Source: Bradysia coprophila
Lineage: Eukaryota; Arthropoda; Insecta; Diptera; Sciaridae
Assembly (NCBI RefSeq): GCF_014529535.1
Contig: NW_023503373.1
Location: forward strand, 1,364,001 to 1,428,000
Direction of reading: 5' to 3'
Length of the DNA stretch: 64,000 nt
Made by a program: the position numbers and the translations under genes. Under the pieces are notes generated by a model that saw only the letters and a program-made list of their open reading frames with translations, did not search any database and was not told where the DNA came from. Position 1 is the stretch's first letter, and each line of letters begins with the position of its first letter. Positions 24,318-35,629 of this stretch are shown here, one piece after another.

Positions 24318-24459
24318 CTCGATAGATGAGAAGATAACACTTTTAATTATTGCACAGTACAACACTAATTTAAATTAAATTGAATAATAAATCAATAGCC
24401 GGTGATGTGTGGTATGCAAAAGTTTCATTTGCAAGCAAATTATCTAGTCAGGTGTAGTA

Positions 24460-24525
24460 TGCGAAAGTGACTGAAACAATGTTTCAGTGAAACATGGAAA
24501 AAATTGGCCATGCTATTTATAAGGG
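24460..24525 (-). promoter_or_regulatory. ppk-C core promoter
   Basis: TATAAATA on the minus strand (24521-24514) is followed 33 nt on by TTCACT (24490-24486), and 49 nt on by TCAGT (24474-24470). The latter aligns with the initiator of D and E, so copy C carries an 18-nt expansion around GTTTCA and may start at either site. Confidence 0.65.
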
Positions 24526-25023
24526 TTGATAAAATCATATTCCCAAGAGGATATGAATACTAATATAATATGTTAGTTAACAACAGGCAACACAAACATT
24601 TATTCCCTTGACTGTAAGTCATGGGTTTTACAGAAACAAATACACCGTAGGTAACACGTTCACTATGATTAAAGATGTATGGAAATGTGATGAAAAAACG
24701 TTAAATGTAACAATTTTGTGATATTTGTTAACACGATAACTTGAGTAAATCTCAACGGATTTTCAAAAACTTTTTTTTATTCGATGAAGTATTGAAATCC
24801 TCAGGTGAAGTTCGAAAATGGGTGGTATCGGTTTAACAATGTGGGAGTGGTTCTCAGAAGACGCCTTTTCTGCTCTTTATTAACACGATAACTGGAGCAA
24901 AGTTCAACCGATTTTCAAAAACTTTTTTTATTCGATGTAGCATTGAAAGCCTCAGGTCAAGGTCGAAAATGGGTGGTATTGGTTCAACCATCTGGAAGGA
25001 GTTCTCAGAAAAAGCTATATCTG

Positions 25024-25558
25024 CACTGACAGAAAAATAAACAGCAATCACAGGTAATGTACGTCCCCAGGTAATGTATTTTCATAACATTATCTGTGAC
25101 AGGTAATCTTTTATAAAATTAGCTGTGACCGGTAATGTAAAAGCTTAACTTCGACAGTTAATTTGATAATAAAAAAAAGTTGCACGCGCTGGATTCGATC
25201 TGGGGACCCTCAGATCATGAGTCTAGTGCGTTGTCACTGAGCCATTCAGTTCGTAACATTTCATAGTTTTATTGTGGATATAAGCTAAAACAAACCAGTC
25301 ACAGCTAATGTAGGTTACCCACCACAGATAATGTACATTACCTGCCACAGTTAATATTTGACGGACACATTATCTGTCACAGGTAATGCTTCACAGATAT
25401 ACTAACAGGAAGCTTTGGGGCACGTTACCAGTCACAGATAATTTATTTCTGTAACATTACCAGTGTCAGCTAACTTTTCGTAACATTACCATCTGCAGGT
25501 AATCTTTTTGGAAAGATTATCTGTCACAGGTAATGTGAAAAAATATTTTTTGTCAGTG
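25024..25558. mobile_element. CACTA (EnSpm)-like non-autonomous element
   Basis: The ends are CACTGACAGAAAAAT and the inverted ATTTTTTGTCAGTG, with TG duplicated on both sides (25022-25023, 25559-25560). Many subterminal copies of ACAGGTAATGT and variants occur in both orientations, as is usual for CACTA elements. It interrupts one of the roughly 150-bp units of the surrounding element, so it is younger. It contains a tRNA-like sequence. Confidence 0.75.
25186..25262 (-). other. tRNA-like sequence with CAT anticodon loop
   Basis: On the minus strand a D-arm-like TGGCTCAGTGAC is followed by a seven-base loop CTCATGA between weakly paired stems, then a T-loop GATCGAATCC. The T-stem is imperfect and there is no convincing acceptor stem, so it is probably tRNA-derived. 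Confidence 0.5.
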
Positions 25559-26044
25559 TGCTCTTTCTTCACACCGTAACTGGGGTTATTTTGAACCGAT
25601 TTAAAAAAAAAGTTTGATACAGAATTCCTGAGGTTAGGTTTCACGATACATTGTATTGGTCTAACGATGTAGCTGCTGTTGCTATACGAATTTTCAATAA
25701 TTGTTTCTTGTTATTTTATTTTGTCTTGTTAACAAAAGCGATTAAACCACAAAAAAATAACGAGTGTGAAGTTTGCGACCAGAGCGAAGCGAGGGCCGCA
25801 ATTCACACCAGTTTAATTTTTATTGAAGACATTCATCATTTTATAGACAATAACGGTCTAATATGAGCATAAAACCAGACCAGAAACAGAAATTAAAGTT
25901 GTGAATCAAAAATTAATATCGTTTTGTAACTTCACGAAGATTTTCAGTAAAACTAAACAGAATTCAATTATTAATTAAAAAATCTATTAAGAAGCTCAGG
26001 TTCAGAGAGTCAAGGGATCTGACCCACCCAACAGGCGGGACCTA

Positions 26045-28200
26045 TTTTTCGAACATAAAATGTAAATTATGCAGGATAGATTATATAAAATCACAACCTA
26101 TTAGATATAATAAAAAATCTCAATCACGGTTTATTATATTATATAAAACTCGACCGGAACGAAGTTAGTTAATAGAAGCAAATAAGTAAATAAACAAGAA
26201 AATGAGAGTAATAATGAAGTAATTTTTGAGGACTGAGGAATTAGTGAGTTAATGCAACATTTTGTTACATTTTTCGATCAATTAATTTTAGAATTGGTGT
26301 GCTACTGGCTTTAAAATGTTTTTATCTCCTGTAATGTCATAAATTCACAATTTGAGTGCCACTTTTAGAATCAAAATGGGCTAGATTTAAACACGTCATT
26401 CACAGAAGGTACGTTTATTAACTGAAAATTTCGATAATTTCTCATTTGCGCACGGCTAACTTCGATAATTTCACATTTATTCACGGAAAACTTCGATAAT
26501 TTCTCATTTATTCACTGAAAATTGACAAATTCTTGACAGTATACTAGATGTGTGTTTTATTTGTGGGGAATATGAATGAGTGAGGGCGTCATGTTTGATT
26601 TTTTAAATTTGTTTTTTATGGTGATCATGACATTACAGGAGATAAAACCTTGTTCCTAACACGGTAGTAAATGGGGGTTTTAAGCACACGATGTGTTGCC
26701 GAACTCGCTTCGCTCGTATCGGCAATTTCACATCTAATGCGCAAAACAATCCCATTTACTACCTTATTATGAAAATAGCTATTTTTTGCTACACTAATAT
26801 CCCAACAAAATCTCTACGAGAAAAGTGTGACACAGTCTTGGTAGATAATACAACTTCTAAAATGAATGATATCAGCTTCGTTACGCAAAAATTAAATTGT
26901 ACACCCAATTAGTTCAAACAAGCTGGTACTTTCGATAATGGCTTCGGTGTTTTGTCCACCAAAATGTCATTATATTTTCATATTGTGTAGGCCGTAGACT
27001 ATTTAAAATCCTCAATGTACTCGATTTGTAGAATAAATTTCGTACGCCAAGAACTAAGATAGAAAACTACTCGATGTGTGTAAAGTAGAGCCCAGGCCCG
27101 GACTGGCCATATGGTGAATTCGGGGAATTCCCGATGGGCCTTTTGGATTTTTGTATGAGAATTTTTAATTTGTGGGCCTTTTTAAATTGAGTTGCATGGA
27201 GCCCCCGATGGGCTTTTTCGAGCCAGTCCGGTACTGAGAGCCAAACATTTAGAGCCTACCTAACGCAATGAGTAATAATTTCTAACAGAAAGACCAAAAC
27301 TAATTGATCAATTGAAAACAGAACCTGACTTGTATCACTTTGCATTTAAATCGTTCGGTATTTATGTAGTTGGTACAGTAATTATTCAACTGAAAAATGT
27401 GTACATAATGTCTCAAATGAAATTGATGGCTTCGAACTAAATTGAATGAGAGGGCAACAGGACATACTTATTGTATTAGCTTTGAAAGCGCTGTGGGTCT
27501 TGTGGAACAAGAAAAACTCTCAAACCACACCGAATATGAAACCTTATTTTGAGTTCAGTTTACAAATCAATTCAAAATTCGAAAAAAAATAGCGAGACAC
27601 AAATTGCACATGATTCTGGTGATCTCGTTCTCAAATATTTTCTTGTGTTCTGTTAAAAAAGAATAGGAGAACGAGATCAGAAAAATCTGTAATTGTTGTG
27701 TCACTATTTGTCTAACGCGAAGTCAATTTTTTGAGTATCGAAGCTTAGCACTAGCGATATAACTTTTTTTTTAGAAGTTGAAACACAAGGGCTGCGCTAC
27801 TAACCCTAAAACATCAAAAAAGAATAAAAAAGAATGAAAGTTGAGAAATACCAGAGAAATCAACTCGAATCCCAAAATCCATAATGGGAGCTCACAGCTA
27901 GCACACTACTACCATATCCACAAGAACATTCCAATGCAATATCTCTGATTCCTGACCACCGATTTTGATATACTATTTTGATTATAATACGTTCGTTTTG
28001 TATTTCAAGTGAGAATATTTTAAAAATCAATTTGCAATGACATAGGACAGCTTGGCGAAAGTAAAATTTTCGCGTGTACATAGTGGTACGCCCAAAGCTA
28101 CTTCGTTTGCTTTTTTATGGAAACGCGCGAGCACGACTGCCGCTCCAGCCATGATAATTTTTTCATAGCACTGTAAAAAAAAATTCGGGAAGATAACATC
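26045..28200. other. C/D spacer with two MITEs
   Basis: A MITE at about 26318-26649 has inverted ATCTCCTGTAATGTCAT termini and encloses three roughly 50-bp repeats about TTCGATAATTTCTCATTTA (26425-26525). A second, at about 27097-27232, is bounded by CCGGACTGGC and complement. 27600-27900 is conserved with 19720-19960. No gene seen. Confidence 0.6.
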
Positions 28201-28269
28201 TAAAGTGTAATTTTATTCTGAAACTCGACAGACAAAAAAATGTGAAGAAAATTGTGTGGTGTATTTTAT

Positions 28270-30456
28270 CTACTCCTCGTTATCGTCGGAATTTGGCTTT
28301 ACGACAACGATTCCTGGTCCCGCTGAATCAGCAATTTCTTTCTTTCGATTCATGCGCGAACGTAAATTACAAAACAATCGCAATGAGACAAAGTACAGCA
28401 GCTCGACAATGCTCAAAAATGACGCACCCATGAAAAGTCCAAGCAAACCACCGCAATTCGCCAGAAAATCAATTGGACCATACAATTCAGTTGGGCCATA
28501 CATACGTTTCGATGCGATGAACTGACTTTCTTTGAAAAAGATCGACAATCGAGCGGGTTGCAAACTAAAGGTGGAATGATATGTTACGCGAGTCACTTCA
28601 GACAATTTATGGAAGTACTTTTACCCTGGAAATTCGTCCAAAGGACTGCTGTAAGCATTAAACCAAGACACCCAATCAAATGAACCTTGTGAAATTTCCG
28701 CATCATATGTTATCGAAGTGCAAGCAGGTAAACAATTGCAGGCTTTCACTCTTTCAGCGCCAGGCTCAAGGGTCAATCCTTCCGTAAATTGTTCCTTTAA
28801 CAATTTGTCTTCTGCTGCATTGTAACAAGCGATTTTCGCAGCTCCGCAGATTGGTGTATCCTTATCCCTTGGCATGGAGAATTTCACACATCCACATGCC
28901 CTAAACAAATGATAAAGAAATTAACCAAGTGAATTGTTTAAGTGAAGGAAATCTTTTCATACTGCAATGTGAAGTTCGCTAGACATTCCAACTCGCAGTT
29001 TCTTTGAGTGTACACTTTCAAAAAGCGCAGCTTTCGTTCCGATGCAAAGTAGCACTGTCGCCTAAAAACCAAAGGGACTCTCTTATTCCACTTCCTGACT
29101 TTCATTTGAAATTCGTAGCTACTTAAAACCATCTTATTGCCTTACCTGTTCGGTTCATAATGTCTCAGTTCTTCCGATGTAGTTATCATGTTTGGCTTTA
29201 CTGACACCAACACCTAATCATGGATTTTATTTAAATTTGGTATTGCATGTATTAACTAATTGGAATTGACATTGAGAATACCTCCTGATGCAACGTCACC
29301 CTGAAATAGTGTTTCGACACCTGCGGGACTTCACCGGGTGTGTGTAATACAATTTTGAATCCTTGTACCGGACCACGACAGATATATTCCAAATTTTGTT
29401 CGTACAATGCCAACAGAACGAAAAGACCGAATTGTTGACCAGAACCAAATATGCGGTACGGATATGTTTGTGGGTCTATTTCGAACGAAGTGTCATATCC
29501 ATCTTCTAGGTTCCAAAAAATTGCAGACATATTGTGGTCGATTCGCGTGTAATCGGGACTTAGGCTACACAAAAATTCAGTTGGTTATTTGTCAATCAAT
29601 TTCCTAAATTTCATCTTTACTCTTCAGTAAATAGCTCCGAACCATTCAGTGTGTTGAAAGTAAAGCATAGCCCTTCTTCGGTCATAATTTCTTCAAAGTT
29701 CTGGCAGTAGTCAACCAAGTTTCTGAATTTGCAGATATACAATGTGTCGAAAGAACTAGGAGCAGTCTGAAACAAATTATTAACACGATCTTTTATAGCA
29801 TTCTTAGAGCAGAGGCCACACGTGCTTACATCTCTTAGTAAGTCTGTTATCGAGCTATTCGTAAAATTTGTACCGAAATCGAAATGTTCTGTTAAATGTG
29901 ATTCACAAATTTGAACCACAGCCGCCATTAATTCGTCCCTGAATTAAGAATTTCACAAAATTTCTGTACGATAAATATAACTTTACGTACTCCTCGTCAG
30001 TAATGTTAAATGGAGGCTTCTGCGTGGCTGCTATTTGGTGATATACATGAGTAAAATTTAGTTGTGACATATTGGCTTTAGTTTCGGGGCAGATTGTCAC
30101 AGCTGAAAGTAGTAGATATATGAAACTAAAATGGACACAAGAAAATGTAAAGGTCATAATTATACCTGGAAATGGTATTTCCCATACTCGTGTTAATCTC
30201 TCACCAAAACTTGCAATAATGGGACTTCTATACCACTTAATATAGACACTTTGAATTGAGTAACCACAACAAAGCAGAGCCAATGCAAATGCTAACATCC
30301 ACCAAACCCTGCATTTTAATCGTAATTATTGGTCAAATAATTCCATAGGCAAAACTGTAGACACCTTTCTATCCAATGACGCTTTTTATCGGTAAAATAT
30401 CTGACACCATGAACCGCATTTGAACGACAATACTCTTCGAATAGTCTCATTTTAGC
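28270..30456 (-). pseudogene. ppk: pickpocket-type DEG/ENaC channel, copy D, start exons missing
   Basis: Ten exons are intact and in frame: 30456-30365, 30308-30166, 30102-29991, 29938-29830, 29766-29621, 29564-29282, 29213-29146, 29061-28963, 28900-28625, 28564-28270; 1623 nt, 540 residues from the exon boundary. HG motif, TM1, cysteine-rich domain and TM2 (GLLGLFMGAS) are all present. The start exon and N-terminal exon found in B, C and E are gone; a 236-bp repeat-like block (30480-30715) lies where they should be, yet the promoter at 31073-31107 survives. An in-frame ATG in the first remaining exon (AKMRLFEEYC) could start a protein with a short cytosolic end. It is called a pseudogene because the conserved N-terminus is missing, but the clean frame suggests recent loss or use of that ATG. 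Closest to copy E. Confidence 0.75.
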
Positions 30457-30479
30457 CTGATAAACGGTTGAGGCATAAT

Positions 30480-30715
30480 AGTAATTTACATGCTTATGCA
30501 CGGTAAAGTGCACTTTACATCACTGCTTGTGACAGGGAAAATGCACTTACCGTCCACAAACATGTAAAATGTGTTACGTCACTGCTTGTAAATGCTTGTT
30601 TAGGCACGTGTGATTACTCCACTCGCCTTCGGCTCGTTTACACTCGCTCACACTCGCTCACACTTGCCTAAACAAATATTTACAAACAGTGACGTAACAT
30701 ACTATTATGCAACTA
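30480..30715. mobile_element. repeat-like insert replacing ppk-D start exons
   Basis: Inverted pairs about GTGACGTAACA/TGTTACGTCAC and AAATGCTTGTTTAGGCA/TGCCTAAACAAATATTT mark this as foldback-like DNA with CTCGCTCACACTCGCTCACA in the middle. To its right the sequence rejoins the leader conserved with 24070 onward. Confidence 0.55.
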
Positions 30716-31072
30716 GTTGCGAAAAGTGGCAGTATTTGTCATTAGATGTGATGTTATCAAACGAGCGAGGCGAATTCGAATAATAATAATTCGAATTCAG
30801 TTTCCACAGTCACTTCCATTTTTCTAACTAAACAGTAACTTTCAATTCACTCCAAGTAAGAATCGCTCTCATAACTTTGTAATTTCATAAAACTTCGAGA
30901 GACAAAACAGCCTAAAACATAAACTAAGAAACTTTTATGAAGAGAAGTAGTAACTGTAATTATTGCACAGTACAACACTAAACCAAACCGTCCAATGAGT
31001 CAATTGCTGGTGATATTCCCCACAGTAAAAGTTTTATTATAATTATCCAGTCATCTGTTAAGTGCGAAAGTG

Positions 31073-31107
31073 ACTGAAAAATTTCAAAGAATATCACGCT
31101 TTTTATA
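31073..31107 (-). promoter_or_regulatory. ppk-D core promoter
   Basis: TATAAAAA (31107-31100, minus) lies 32 nt before the A of an initiator TCAGTCAC (A at 31075). This spacing is canonical, and the same pair occurs upstream of copy E. Just upstream of TATA, CATATTAGTATT is shared with C and E. Confidence 0.75.
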
Positions 31108-31189
31108 AGAGTTGGTGAAATGACATTGTCAAGGATATTTTAATACTAATATGTTACGCCTAGAACCTGGCAGCGCAAACATTTTTCTA

Positions 31190-32575
31190 CGAACATGACA
31201 ACAATACAATACAACAATACTGATGGCACTGCTTCTAGCCTTTGTTGGAATGGTCAAAGCAACTGATCATTGAAATAAGTTTTATGGATCGTAGTAAGCA
31301 ACTTTGTGTCTGGAATATTTATTCGTCAGTAATAAAGAAATCCTTGAAGAAACAAGAGGTAGTCCATCCCTTTTCCTACAGCCTTATCACTCGAATGACA
31401 GACGTCAAGAATCCTCCAAATTTTGATACATTTATGTGTACACTTAAATATATTGTGTGTTGGAACTCATATGAAGAAATAATGACAAAAGTGCAAAACC
31501 TATTGTGATGCCATCAGCCTCCAAATATTTTATACTGATATTTTGCACATTGCAGTAGCATATCACTGCTAAAGATAGGTGACGACGCATTAGCTGATTT
31601 GTTTTTGGACCACTTCCGGCTGCTATGGTGAATTTATTTTTCTTGCTTTCGTTTTTAGTTTTCGCTTTTTTGTTAGATGGGGTTTCAACATCTCATTCCA
31701 TAGCGACTATTTTACTTATTTCAATTTAAAGGATCTAATAGTTTCTTTTAGTACACCCAAAGCACCTAGCATGGTAATAGAAAAAAATGAAGTACTGCTT
31801 TAATCGAAGTTAGCGAATATTTCCTTTTTTTTCTTTATGTCACAGCAAAATTACCATTATTAACGCTCCTAATAGTATATTACTTCCGAGGTTCCAAGTT
31901 GTGTATTTGATAAGTGGGGTGTTATTCAATATTCAATTAAGTACAATGCTTTACGTGATTAGGCAATGTAAATAAAAATGAAACATGTCGTAACACGTAA
32001 AGGTTATATTCGTATAAAAATGCTACTCTATTTGACGTGGTAAAACCTCTATTACCCAGCTAGGCGAGTTAGCACACCGAAATTATTTATTCCCTGTATG
32101 AATGAATGAATGAATGAATGCATGAAAAAATTCTATTGCGCCAAAATTTGTTTGATACACTATCCCGTTTCAGTACTCTATTTAGAGTACCACTCATGCT
32201 TCTGCCCCGTTTCAGTACTTTATATAGAGTACCACTCATGCTTGAAGAGCGTTGCATACTGTCAATTCAAGCGTATTGGGATCTACATTGCGATTTCCAC
32301 GTCGTTCAACGGTTGGCTTCACCTGAAACTATAGTTGTTCCGTGTTTCGTTATAGTTTAGTTTTCACAAAACCAACCTGACCTATGATAATCGATTATGA
32401 TATATTTACAATTAGAGTACATTAAATTTGGCCTGGAAACAGCAACGCAACATCTAACACAAGTTTAAATTCCACAGAGATTGCAGAACTGTGTACAGTA
32501 CATGCAGGTATGAATTACTTATTTTCATGCAATGGGACACAATTTCAGAATTTATCTCATAATTTGATACCGGTT
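31190..32575. other. duplicated region upstream of ppk-D, no supported gene
   Basis: 32250-32760 is related to blocks at 61540-61750 and 62200-62500, so the D/E duplication extended past the promoter. 31870-32000 is an inverse copy of the MITE that is split at 42011-43045. At 32098-32120 there is a (GAAT)n run. At 32122-32254 lies a relative of the CAACGCACTTCAAG MITE with an internal 41-bp tandem repeat. Confidence 0.5.
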
Positions 32576-32579
32576 GATA

Positions 32580-32931
32580 ATGCGAGAGTCAGTATTTAGT
32601 TATTTTGTAGAGAACCTACGTCAGGTAAACTTCGAGGTAAGTCTTGAAATTAGTTTAAAATTATTATTTCAAGGTATAAAATATGCCAAAATTATAATTT
32701 TTGTTTCAGCAAAAAAGTCAACTCCATAAAATATCGTCTTTTTCTCAATTTTAGGCTTTGAAAGAAACGATCATCGCAATAGTTCGAAGCAATTTCAAAA
32801 AGCTTACATGTCCCAGATTATTAATCAACTTACCTATTCAGAAATACCACACGCGCGGAATAAATTTTGACGTGAGCTTATTTTGTAGCTCAGGAGAAAC
32901 TCTACTAATTTCTATCATTAATTTTTTATGA
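32580..32931 (+). CDS. possible small two-exon gene, unknown
   Basis: Exon 32580-32636 (19 codons ending …LRQVNFE) has a GTAAGT donor; after a 118-nt intron with a pyrimidine-rich TTTTAG acceptor, exon 32755-32931 continues in frame (ALKETIIAIVRSNFKKL…) to a stop, 77 residues in all. The first exon and donor recur at 62423-62481 with a one-base indel. I do not recognise the product. It may be a fragment of a larger duplicated gene, since no promoter or longer 5' part is clear. Confidence 0.35.
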
Positions 32932-32934
32932 ATA

Positions 32935-33458
32935 TCCTCTCAAAAAACTACTTTTTTTTGAAGCATCATCACTCAAGAATGTACTCATCTCCACATATTT
33001 GTTTCATTCTTTGGATACTTGTGCACTTTTGTGCTAATCCAACAGGCCTTTCTTCAATGTTTTGTGCCAAACTCCAAAGCTATGAGTGAAAAAAAAATCA
33101 TACAAATTTGGACCACCCTAATGTAGAGAGTTGTGGATAAATGACACTAGAGTTTCGTTGGTAGCAAAGTGGTCCCCATAAGTATTTCAAAATTGGGACC
33201 CTTTTCAACACTACGATGCAAACTTGTGGCACCACAAAGTTCCCGGATACAAGTAGTTTTTGAAAATAGAAACCTCTGCCCATAGAGGTAGACTACCTAT
33301 AGGGATTATGAACATAAATGCGTTCGAAGTAATTAGTATTTTTTTTGATACCAACATACCCTCGAAATCCGGGGCGAAAGTAAAAAAATGCAAGTTATGT
33401 GTTTGAGCGGGGAGAAAGAAAGAATACATAAAGCGAAAGTCAATATACATAATGCGAA
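32935..33458. other. no gene seen
   Basis: No coding or repeat structure is recognised except TTTTTTTTGATACCAACAT near 33338, which recurs inverted near 35899. Confidence 0.4.
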
Positions 33459-35627
33459 AGTCGACTACATAATAGGTAACGTCAGATTTTTCGTCCATAA
33501 ATGCCGAACCATAACGCTAACCCTAAATCCTGACAATAAAGCCCTTGACTGAAAGTCAGGGTCTTATGAAAGAAAATACCCTTAAATGTCCGTAACGCTA
33601 AGTTCACTTTGATATTTTGAAAATGTTCTACATTGGCAAAAAACGTTAAATACAGAAAACGTCCGTACACTTGTGGACTCGATAACTCGAGTAATTCTTT
33701 ACCGATTTGCAAAATTTTGGTTTTAATCGAAGGAGAATGAAAATCATGAGGTTAAGTTCGTAGATGGGCAATATTGGGGTAATGAGATGGGAGTAATTCT
33801 CAAGAGAATTTTATTCCTTGTTACCGCGATAACTTCCCTAATTCTTATCAGATTTTCAAATTTTGTAGGTTATTCGACGAAGATTGAAATTCTTGAGGTT
33901 AAGTTTGCAGATGGATAATGTTAGAACAACGAGATGGGAGAAATTCTACACAGACGCTTTTCCTTGTGGACTCGATAACTCGAGTAATTCTTTACCGATT
34001 TTCAAAATTTTGGTTTTAATCGACGGAGAATGAAAATTATGAGGTTAAGTTCGTAGATGGGCAATATTGGAGTAATGAGATGGGAGTAATCCTCAAGAGA
34101 TTTTTTTACTTGTTACCGCGATAACTTCCATAATTCTTATCCGATTTTCAAAGATTTTGTCTTAATCGACGAAGATTGAAACTCTTGAGGCTGAGTTTGC
34201 AGATGGATAATGTTCGAACAACGAGATGGGAGAAATTCTACACAGACGCTTTCTCTTGTTACCGCGCGATAACTTGAGTAAAATTTCTACCCGATTTTCA
34301 AATTTTTGTTTTAATTGACAGAGAATGATATAGGAGTAGTGAGTTTGGAGTAATTGTAAATATAACTTGTTATACCACGACATTTTTGCAACGGATTTCC
34401 AGAAAAATTTCTTATTTGACGAGTTGTGAAATTCTGGATTTCTGGTCTAACAATTAAGAAGTACTTCCCAAAAGAGTTTTTGCTTGCTTGCTTGAGAAAC
34501 TGATAGCTCTAGTAATTCTCAGAGGCTTCAAAAATCAATTTCGACCAGTAGCGTAATTCATGTGGTTAAACTCGAACATTGGAATTTAATTGGACTAGTA
34601 ATCTGGGATATACGACAATTTTTGCGTGAAATCCGTATTCTAAAAAAGAATTTTTTTCGTTCCTAAAATGTTTGAACGAGTGTGAACTTTGCGGCCAGAG
34701 CGAAGCGAGGGCCGCAATTCACACGAGTATTATTTTTTCAAGAGGTAGGCAAGAAATACGCCACCTTTTCAGCGCTTTTAGAAGACTATATAGGAGACTC
34801 ATATTAGGAGTGAAACGTACGTCGCTAGACCTTCCACTCATTGCGCTTTTTAGGAGACAATATTCAATCGTTGTAAATATTGTTTGTTTGTATTCTTCTC
34901 AGTGTATGTATAACATACTCAAAAATGCCTCTCCTGATCACATCGTGTTATAATTTCCTATTTTCCATGTTTAGGCTTATGAATATTTGAACGAGTGTGA
35001 ACTTTGCTACCAGAGCGAAGCGAGGGCCGTAATTCACACGAGTTTAATTTATTCAAGAGGAAGGCAAGAAATATGCCATTTTAAAAGAGTTTTTAAGTAC
35101 TCATACTTATTGGATGTAAAACATCGCTCGCTGAACCTTCGATTCACGCAGCTCTGAAGAAAATTAAATAAATTTTGAGTTTTCTAAACACCCAGTGAAA
35201 ATAAAAGAGATACTCAATTAATGATGTAGCAAAGAGACTAAGAGACCATTCTTGTTTCGCTTTTTCATCTGACTATAATTTTGTGTTTTTCAAAACAACA
35301 GCTTTTTTAAAAATGGTAAGACAAGTGAGACTGGAATTATTGAAAGTATTGATAGTCAGTCAAGGGAAATGACCCACCCAAGTGGTGGGGCCTAGTCTCT
35401 CAGGAGATGTTGGTCCGATTGGAAAACTAATGGCTTTGTCGGAATCCTGAGATCATGCACTACACAGTGGCATTTTGTTTGATCAGAATCCATCGAGTCG
35501 AAATTTAATTATTTTTGCATTTGCCTTTATTGTTTGACATTTGCCTTTATGGTCAGGATTTAGGGTTAGCGTTATGGTTCGGCATTTATGGACGAAAAAT
35601 CTGACGTTACCTAATGTAATAGTCGAC
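33459..35627. mobile_element. element with 77-bp terminal inverted repeats
   Basis: Arms 33459-33535 and 35551-35627 are complementary. The inner 62 bp (AGGTAACGTCAGATTTTTCG… to …CCTAAATCCTGA) are nearly perfect and the outer part starts GTCGACTA. The interior is mostly a Helitron-like insertion. No transposase frame. Confidence 0.75.
33541..35395. mobile_element. Helitron-like element, copy 2
   Basis: It starts CCCTTGACTGAAAGTCAGGG and ends with hairpin CCACCCAAGTGGTGG followed by GGCCTAG and then T, close to a Helitron CTRR|T end. About six tandem units of roughly 150 bp (CTCGATAACTCGAGTAATTC or GCGATAACTTCC…) fill 33660-34560. Two GTGTGAACTTTG hairpins with AGAGCGAAGCGAGGGCCG cores lie at about 34679-34725 and 34995-35041. 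Same family as 24604-26044. Confidence 0.55.
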
Positions 35628-35629
35628 TC

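Larger units (their letters stand above)
24604..26044. mobile_element. Helitron-like element, copy 1
   Basis: It starts TCCCTTGACTG and ends with a hairpin CCCACCCAACAGGCGGG followed by ACCTA. No target duplication is seen. The uninterrupted site is visible upstream of copy B (ACAAACATTTATTTTC at about 15835), which gives both edges. Inside are about four tandem units of roughly 150 bp starting ACACGATAACT, a short GTGTGAA hairpin at about 25767-25806, and a CACTA-like insertion. The terminal hairpin plus CTRR-like end fits Helitrons, but there is no Rep/helicase. Confidence 0.55.

Noticed and set aside
31242..31508. Plus-strand 88-aa open frame
   Set aside because: No homology recognised, no splice or promoter context, and it lies in repeat-rich DNA; length is within chance for AT-rich sequence.
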